This document shows positions 59,285 to 64,000 of a DNA stretch of 64,000 nt, piece after piece (position 1 is the stretch's first letter; each line of letters starts with the position of its first letter). This DNA comes from Nocardia farcinica. GTDB taxonomy: Bacteria > Actinomycetota > Actinomycetes > Mycobacteriales > Mycobacteriaceae. The notes under the pieces were generated by a model. It was given only the letters and a program-made list of their open reading frames with translations, was not told where the DNA came from and did no database searches. The stretch spans positions 3,162,001 through 3,226,000 of the forward strand of contig NZ_LN868938.1 of the NCBI RefSeq assembly GCF_001182745.1, given 5' to 3'. The position numbers were made by a program, and so were the translations under genes.

Positions 59285-59668
59285 ATGAGCCGATCCGAGG
59301 GAACACGCCTGATCGAGATAGAGAGAGGATCTGGCACTGTGACGACCGTGGCAGAAGAAGAGGTGTTGACCGCCGCCGAGCTGGATCTCGCCGTCGAACC
59401 GGTCACCGACGCGGCCGAGAGCGAAGCGAGCACCGACGCGCCGACGGCGGAGGCCGGTGCGGCTCCGTTCCTGCGCATCCTCAAGGGCTCACCCACCGAT
59501 GCGGAAATCGCCGCGCTGGTGTGCGTATTCGCGGCGGCGGCGGGCAACGGCGGCCAGGACTCCGGTCCGGCCCGGCCCCTCGACATGTGGGGCAGGCCGA
59601 CCCTCATGCACCGCGGGACGTCGCCCTTCTCGCCGTACGCGTTCCCGCAGCTGTCGCAGCTGCGCTGA
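59285..59668 (+). CDS. accE5: Acyl-CoA carboxylase epsilon subunit
   Basis: 127 aa from ATG 59285; a GTG at 59339 (V-T-T-V-A-E-E-E) with GAGAGAGGA upstream is equally plausible and would shorten the protein by 18 aa. Acidic, Ala/Glu/Thr-rich N-terminus and a conserved C-terminal block (I-L-K-G-S-P-T-D-A-E-I-A-A-L, then D-M-W-G-R-P-T-L). The epsilon subunit binds and stimulates AccD5. It follows accD5 and ends 9 nt before maf. Confidence 0.85.
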   Translation: MSRSEGTRLIEIERGSGTVTTVAEEEVLTAAELDLAVEPVTDAAESEASTDAPTAEAGAAPFLRILKGSPTDAEIAALVCVFAAAAGNGGQDSGPARPLDMWGRPTLMHRGTSPFSPYAFPQLSQLR

Positions 59669-59677
59669 CGGCGGGAC

Positions 59678-60316
59678 ATGACCTCGACGCTGGTTCTCGC
59701 GTCCGCGTCCCCCGCGCGCAGGCAGGTTCTGCGCGCGGCGGGCATCGACCCGGTCGTCCGGGTCTCCGACGTCGACGAGGACGCGGTGGCCGCGGCACTG
59801 CCGCCGGACACCGCGCCCGCGACGGTGGTGGTCGAACTCGCCCGCGCCAAGGCCGCGGCGGTGGCCGCCGACATTCCCGAGTACGCCACCGATTGCGTTG
59901 TCGTCGGCTGTGATTCGATGCTGCTGCTCGACGGTGAGCTACAGGGCAAACCCCATACTCCCGAGGTGGCGCGCGCCCGCTGGGCGCAGATGGCCGGGCG
60001 CAGCGCCGAACTCGTCACCGGGCACTGCGTGCTGCGGCTGCGCGGGGGCGCCGTCGTCGCCGAGGCGACCGACTGCAGCGCCACCACGGTCCATTTCGCG
60101 AAGCCCGAGCCCGAGGAACTCGACGCCTATCTGGCCTCGGGTGAACCTCTCCAGGTGGCCGGTGCGTTCACCCTCGACGGGCTCGGCGGCTGGTTCGTCG
60201 ACCGGATCGAGGGCGACCCGTCCAGCGTTATCGGGATCGGCCTACCACTGCTGCGCCGACTGCTTGGCGACGTTGGGGTCGGTGTTGCGCAGCTGTGGCG
60301 CCACCCGGCCCGCTGA
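59678..60316 (+). CDS. maf: Maf nucleoside-triphosphate pyrophosphatase
   Basis: 212 aa. Signature L-A-S-A-S-P-A-R-R-Q-V-L (about 6-17) and V-V-G-C-D-S-M-L-L (about 72-80), E/K/Q residues of the active pocket conserved. It hydrolyses non-canonical NTPs and is linked to cell-division arrest. The 3' 75 nt overlap the convergent SufR-like gene at 60242. Both frames are intact through the overlap. Confidence 0.93.
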   Translation: MTSTLVLASASPARRQVLRAAGIDPVVRVSDVDEDAVAAALPPDTAPATVVVELARAKAAAVAADIPEYATDCVVVGCDSMLLLDGELQGKPHTPEVARARWAQMAGRSAELVTGHCVLRLRGGAVVAEATDCSATTVHFAKPEPEELDAYLASGEPLQVAGAFTLDGLGGWFVDRIEGDPSSVIGIGLPLLRRLLGDVGVGVAQLWRHPAR

Positions 60317-61006
60317 GGGCGGCGTGAGGGCCGGTTCGGCCTCGTTCTCCGCGCCGATCGGCACGGCGGCCCGGCGCGCCAGCTCCAGGCGCGCCACGCA
60401 CAGCTCCGGCTCCACGAACGGATGCAGGCGCACGTTCACCGCGCCACGCTCGCCGCTGCGGTCGAGCACCTCCTCGATCAGCCCCAGATGCACACCGCAC
60501 ACCACGTCGGTGTGGGTGCGCGCCAGATCGCGCAGGGGGCAGCCGGTCATCCGGATCACCACCTGATCGCTCTCCTCGCCGGAGGGGTCGCGTTCGGGGG
60601 CGAAGCCGAGTTCGGACAGCAGGCCGACGGTGACCTCCCGCACGTCGGCAAGTGTCTCGATGCGGCGCTCCTCGGCGTCGAGCTTCGCACCCCAGGCCCG
60701 GCCCGCCGCGACCGCCGCCTCGGAACGGCTGCGCGAATCCGGACCGAGCTGCTCGGCGAGCACCTGGGCCAATTCCTGATAACCGAGGGTGCGCTGCACC
60801 GCGCGATAGCCGATGCGTGGCCTGCCCCGGCCGCGGGGCGGTTGCTGGAATTGCCGGACCAGCGATTCCTTGGTCAGTACATCGAGGTGGAAACGAACCG
60901 TGGTGACGTGCTGTCCGGTGATTCTGGCCAGTTCCTGGGCATCGAGGGGCTCGCTTGCGCCACGTAGGATCGCGAGCAGTCGCCGCCGCGGCCAAGAATC
61001 GGACAT
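60242..61006 (-). CDS. SufR-like winged-helix regulator with putative Fe-S cysteines
   Basis: 254 aa. N-terminal winged helix (about 5-65: L-D-A-Q-E-L-A-R-I-T-G-Q-H-V-T-T-V-R-F-H) followed by a domain with three cysteines: C156 in M-T-G-C-P-L, C170 in V-V-C-G-V-H and C203 in P-E-L-C-V-A. Their order and spacing resemble SufR-type repressors, which hold a [4Fe-4S] cluster and control Fe-S assembly genes. No suf operon is here; divergent sseA is the only sulfur-related neighbour. Its 3' end overlaps maf antisense by 75 nt. An ArsR/DeoR-type regulator with another ligand is the alternative. Confidence 0.78.
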   Translation of the reverse strand: MSDSWPRRRLLAILRGASEPLDAQELARITGQHVTTVRFHLDVLTKESLVRQFQQPPRGRGRPRIGYRAVQRTLGYQELAQVLAEQLGPDSRSRSEAAVAAGRAWGAKLDAEERRIETLADVREVTVGLLSELGFAPERDPSGEESDQVVIRMTGCPLRDLARTHTDVVCGVHLGLIEEVLDRSGERGAVNVRLHPFVEPELCVARLELARRAAVPIGAENEAEPALTPPSAGRVAPQLRNTDPNVAKQSAQQW

Positions 61007-61169
61007 AGCTCACCCCTCCTCTCCGGAGACTTTATCGGATGCCGGTTCGATCTATTCGTCCATTCGGTCGATTGGGCATCTGAAACGAGTTTCAGTATCG
61101 ACCCACCTCTACCATCGCTGTGAGACCCGAACTTCGTGACACCGCCTACTCGTGCGAAGGAAACCGATC

Positions 61170-62084
61170 GTGCCCGTTGCCCCGGACCCTCACACCCCAT
61201 TCGGTGCCTACGCACATCCTCACCGATTGGTAACCACGGAGTGGCTGTCGGCAAACATCGGCGCGCCGGGGTTGAAGATCGTGGAGTCGAACGAGGACAT
61301 CCTGCTCTACGACATCGGCCACGTGCCCGGCGCCATCAAGATCGACTGGCGCGGTGATCTGGAAGATCCGTTGATGCGCGACTACATCGACGGCCCGCGC
61401 TTCACCGAGTTGATGCGGGCCAAGGGCATCGGTCGCGAGGACACGGTGGTGATCTACGGCGACCGCGGTAACGCCCAGGCCGCGCACACGCTGTGGCTGT
61501 TCACCTTGTTCGGGCACCAGGACGTACGGCTGCTCGACGGTGGCCGCGAGGCCTGGATCTCCGAGGGCCGCGACACCACCTTCGAGCCGCCCTACCTCAC
61601 CGTCAGCGACTACCCGGCCGCGCGACGCGACGACACCACCGCCCGCGCCTTCCGCGACGACGTGCTCGCCCACCTGGGCAAACCGCTGCTGGACGTGCGC
61701 TCGCCGCGGGAGTACTCCGGGGAACTCGCGCACGATCCCGGCAACCCCGTCGACGGCGCGCTGCGCGGCGGCCACATCCCCACCGCACGCAACATCCCCT
61801 GGACCGAGGCGTTCGGCGCCGACGGCCGGTTCCGGTCGCGCGCGGAGCTGGACGAGGTGTACCGCGAGCTGGCCGGGTCCGAGGAACTGATCGTCTACAG
61901 CCGGGTCGGCGAGCGTTCCAGCCTCACCTGGTTCGTGCTCACCTTCCTGCTCGGCCTGCCCGCCGTGCGCAACTACGACGGTTCCTGGACCGAATGGGGC
62001 AATTCGGTACGGTTGCCGATCGCCAAGGGCGACGAGCCGGGCGAGGCGCCGGTCCGACCCGGGCGGCGTGCACGGGCGCGGTGA
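61170..62084 (+). CDS. sseA: SseA-type rhodanese with Ser at the catalytic Cys position
   Basis: 304 aa from GTG 61170 with GAAGGA upstream (a GTG at 61152 is the alternative). Two rhodanese domains with [10 protein letters not shown] at the start, [10 protein letters not shown] and N-Y-D-G-S-W-T-E-W near the end, all SseA-like. The active-site loop, normally Y-C-R-I-G-E-R-S-S, reads Y-S-R-V-G-E-R-S-S: the codon at 61899-61901 is AGC. Loss of the persulfide-forming cysteine should abolish sulfurtransfer. The N-terminal segment [11 protein letters not shown] also departs from the mycobacterial form. Fold and reading frame are otherwise intact, so it may be a binding protein or an inactive paralogue. 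Confidence 0.9.
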   Translation: MPVAPDPHTPFGAYAHPHRLVTTEWLSANIGAPGLKIVESNEDILLYDIGHVPGAIKIDWRGDLEDPLMRDYIDGPRFTELMRAKGIGREDTVVIYGDRGNAQAAHTLWLFTLFGHQDVRLLDGGREAWISEGRDTTFEPPYLTVSDYPAARRDDTTARAFRDDVLAHLGKPLLDVRSPREYSGELAHDPGNPVDGALRGGHIPTARNIPWTEAFGADGRFRSRAELDEVYRELAGSEELIVYSRVGERSSLTWFVLTFLLGLPAVRNYDGSWTEWGNSVRLPIAKGDEPGEAPVRPGRRARAR

Positions 62085-62158
62085 CCGCACGCTAAAGTGA
62101 GGGCGGATGCCCGCACACAGGACTCCGCACACAACCGTGGCCGAGTGTGATCCGCCAC

Positions 62159-62172
62159 CTACTGTTCAGTAG
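62159..62172. promoter_or_regulatory. Shared palindrome, accA3 copy
   Basis: CTACTG-TT-CAGTAG, a perfect 6+6 inverted repeat, 165-178 nt upstream of accA3 and 75 nt after sseA. It belongs to the pattern seen before pntAA and accD5. The rest of the 252-nt gap holds no recognisable gene. Confidence 0.5.
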
Positions 62173-62336
62173 GGCTATCCGAGTTCGGCGCGAATTGGCA
62201 GACTGCCTACACTCGCCCGAGACGTACATTGTCGACACGGGCGCGGAGCCTGCGCGGTGTTCGTACCCCTACCGGGATCGGGCCGCGCGGCCACCATCCC
62301 GCGAAGCGACCAGAAGATTGCAAACCAGGAGGCTCA

Positions 62337-64000
62337 GTGCCCAGCCATGCCAGCGCGCGGATCACGAAGGTACTCGTAGCTAACCGCGGCGAGATCGCCG
62401 TGCGCGTGATCCGGGCGGCCAAGGACGCAGGCATCGCCAGCGTCGCCGTGTATGCCGAGCCCGATGCCGACGCACCTTTCGTGAAGCTGGCCGACGAGGC
62501 CTTCGCGCTGGGCGGCCAGACCTCGGCCGAGTCGTACCTCGTGTTCGACAAGATCCTCGACGCCGCGGCCAAGTCCGGCGCCGACGCCATCCACCCCGGT
62601 TACGGCTTCCTCTCCGAGAACGCCGACTTCGCCCAGGCCGTCATCGACGCGGGCCTGATCTGGATCGGCCCGTCGCCGCAGTCCATCCGCGACCTCGGTG
62701 ACAAGGTCACCGCCCGGCACATCGCCGAGCGCGCGAACGCGCCGATGGCCGCGGGCACCAAGGACCCGGTGAAGAACGCCGACGAGGTGGTCGAGTTCGC
62801 CAAGCAGTACGGCGTGCCGGTCGCGATCAAGGCGGCCTTCGGCGGTGGCGGTCGCGGCATGAAGGTCGCCCACACCATCGAGGAGATCCCCGAGCTGTTC
62901 GAGTCGGCCACCCGCGAGGCCATCGCCGCCTTCGGCCGCGGCGAGTGCTTCGTCGAGCAGTACCTGGACAAGGCCCGCCACGTCGAGGCCCAGGTCATCG
63001 CCGACAAGCACGGCAACGTCGTGGTCGCGGGCACCCGCGACTGCTCGCTGCAGCGCCGTTTCCAGAAGCTCGTCGAGGAGGCGCCCGCGCCGTTCCTGTC
63101 CGACGAGGTGCGCGCCAAGATCCACGAATCCGCCAAGCGGATCTGCCGCGAGGCCGGCTACTACGGCGCGGGCACCGTGGAGTATCTGGTGCAGGGCGAG
63201 ACCGTGTCGTTCCTCGAGGTGAACACCCGCCTGCAGGTCGAGCACCCGGTCACCGAGGAGACCGCGGGCATCGACCTGGTGCGCCAGCAGTTCCGCATCG
63301 CCAACGGTGAGGAACTGGAGATCAAGGAGGACCCGACCCCGCGCGGGCACGCCTTCGAGTTCCGCATCAACGGCGAGGACGCCGGCCGAAACTTCCTGCC
63401 CGCCCCCGGCCCGGTCACCGTGTACCGCGAGCCGGCCGGTCCCGGCGTGCGCGTCGACTCCGGCGTGGTGCAGGGCAGCGTGATCGGCGGTCAGTTCGAC
63501 TCGATGCTGGCCAAGCTGATCGTGTACGGCGAGAACCGCACCCAGGCGCTCGAGCGTGCCCGTCGCGCGCTGGCCGAGTTCGAGGTCGAGGGCCTGGCCA
63601 CCGTCATCCCGTTCCACCGGGCCATCGTCGAGCACCCCGCCTTCATCGGTGACGGCGAGAAGTTCGACGTCTACACCAAGTGGATCGAGACCGAGTGGGA
63701 GAACACCATCGAGCCGTACACCGGCGGTGGCGCTCCCGCGGAGGAGGACGAGGACGGGCCGCGCCAGAAGGTGGTCGTCGAGGTCGGCGGGCGTCGCGTC
63801 GAGGTCTCGCTGCCCGGCAACTTCAGCATCGGCGGCGGCGGTGGCAACGGTGGCGGCGGCGCGATCCGCAAGAAGCCCAAGCCGCGCAAGCGCGGTGGCG
63901 CGGGCGGCGGCGCCGCCTCCGGTGACGCCGTGACCGCCCCGATGCAGGGCACCGTGGTCAAGGTCGCCGTCGAGGAAGGCCAGTCCGTCGAGGCGGGCGA
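62337..64000 (+). CDS. accA3: Acyl-CoA carboxylase alpha subunit (biotin carboxylase/carrier), cut by window edge
   Basis: 554 codons visible from GTG 62337, with AGGAGG upstream. Biotin carboxylase domain: [10 protein letters not shown] (about 13-22), [10 protein letters not shown], the ATP-grasp Gly-rich loop [10 protein letters not shown], and the [10 protein letters not shown] catalytic motif. A Gly/Lys-rich linker leads to the start of the biotinyl domain ([11 protein letters not shown]). The window ends before the biotin-accepting M-K-M. About 45 residues should be missing by comparison with mycobacterial AccA3. It carboxylates its biotin for the AccD partners. Confidence 0.95.
   Translation, partial: MPSHASARITKVLVANRGEIAVRVIRAAKDAGIASVAVYAEPDADAPFVKLADEAFALGGQTSAESYLVFDKILDAAAKSGADAIHPGYGFLSENADFAQAVIDAGLIWIGPSPQSIRDLGDKVTARHIAERANAPMAAGTKDPVKNADEVVEFAKQYGVPVAIKAAFGGGGRGMKVAHTIEEIPELFESATREAIAAFGRGECFVEQYLDKARHVEAQVIADKHGNVVVAGTRDCSLQRRFQKLVEEAPAPFLSDEVRAKIHESAKRICREAGYYGAGTVEYLVQGETVSFLEVNTRLQVEHPVTEETAGIDLVRQQFRIANGEELEIKEDPTPRGHAFEFRINGEDAGRNFLPAPGPVTVYREPAGPGVRVDSGVVQGSVIGGQFDSMLAKLIVYGENRTQALERARRALAEFEVEGLATVIPFHRAIVEHPAFIGDGEKFDVYTKWIETEWENTIEPYTGGGAPAEEDEDGPRQKVVVEVGGRRVEVSLPGNFSIGGGGGNGGGGAIRKKPKPRKRGGAGGGAASGDAVTAPMQGTVVKVAVEEGQSVEAG

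Noticed and set aside
57625..60087. An 820-codon open frame on the minus strand
   Set aside because: Antisense to accD5, accE5 and maf, all of which have clear family motifs. No ribosome site or family for the minus frame.
60652..60967. Plus-strand frames antisense to the SufR-like gene
   Set aside because: Low-complexity composition with no start signals; the minus-strand gene has a clear winged helix and conserved cysteines.
62085..62336. A SufE-like gene between sseA and accA3, as in mycobacteria
   Set aside because: The 252-nt gap has no frame resembling SufE; the 78-codon open frame here lacks any motif.

Overview
The window is very GC-rich, coding-dense DNA from a mycolic-acid actinomycete, most likely Nocardia or a close relative. 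Evidence seen here: heavy use of GTG starts, many 4-nt ATGA/GTGA start-stop overlaps, an AccD5/AccE5/AccA3 acyl-CoA carboxylase set, a mycothiol-type (maleylpyruvate isomerase-like) protein, an F420-type luciferase-fold oxidoreductase, and gene order shared with mycobacteria (fadE25-purE-purK-gtrA-PH-birA-accD5-accE5-maf-sseA-accA3, and argS-lysA-hom-thrC). The genus is an inference; no marker gene in the window settles it.

Layout. 1-4.5 kb: argS-lysA-hom-thrC on the minus strand (arginyl-tRNA synthetase, then lysine and threonine synthesis from aspartate). 4.6-6.2 kb: two membrane proteins (DUF3105, DUF305). 6.2-7.0 kb: tRNA-Arg(CCG) and tRNA-Cys(GCA) flanking a decayed vapC-like remnant. 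7.1-9.8 kb: a MarR regulator, a membrane-anchored Hsp70-fold protein and a DUF6159-like membrane protein. 9.9-15.3 kb: a complete valine (isobutyryl-CoA) degradation operon, mmsA-acyl-CoA dehydrogenase-HIBYL-CoA hydrolase-mmsB-echA, divergent from icmF (15.5-18.7 kb), a fused isobutyryl-CoA mutase. The operon burns isobutyryl-CoA and IcmF interconverts it with n-butyryl-CoA. 18.8-21.4 kb: an amidohydrolase and a Baeyer-Villiger-type monooxygenase. 21.4-26 kb: a metal-receptor-like protein with a probable iron box, then a SWIM zinc-finger protein and an SNF2 helicase. 26.1-27.0 kb: an F420-dependent oxidoreductase.

27.0-31.4 kb is the accessory part: small unknown genes, an XRE/TPR regulator, and a roughly 2-kb insert (GntR regulator with palindromic operators plus an unusual methyltransferase-like gene) flanked by two imperfect direct copies of the promoter region. 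It is followed by a secreted HNH-nuclease-like lipoprotein and a sulfurtransferase. 33.2-37.8 kb: branched-chain 2-oxo-acid dehydrogenase genes bkdA-bkdB-bkdC with a divergent Lrp-type regulator. A 77-bp tandem repeat lies between bkdB and bkdC. This enzyme would supply the isobutyryl-CoA used by the 10-18 kb genes.

37.8-48.5 kb: an SDR, a thioesterase, an MFS transporter, the three-gene proton-translocating transhydrogenase (pntAA-pntAB-pntB), HIT, mycothiol-type, S51 peptidase, GtrA, glycolate-oxidase-like and GNAT genes. 48.6-64 kb: the mycobacterium-like block. It carries added genes (TetR, a PIN toxin-antitoxin pair, a two-component system, and a SufR-like regulator whose 3' end overlaps maf antisense) and an SseA whose catalytic cysteine is replaced by serine. 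The window ends inside accA3. A shared CTACTS-NN-SRGTAR palindrome precedes pntAA, accD5 and accA3 and suggests common lipid/NADPH control.
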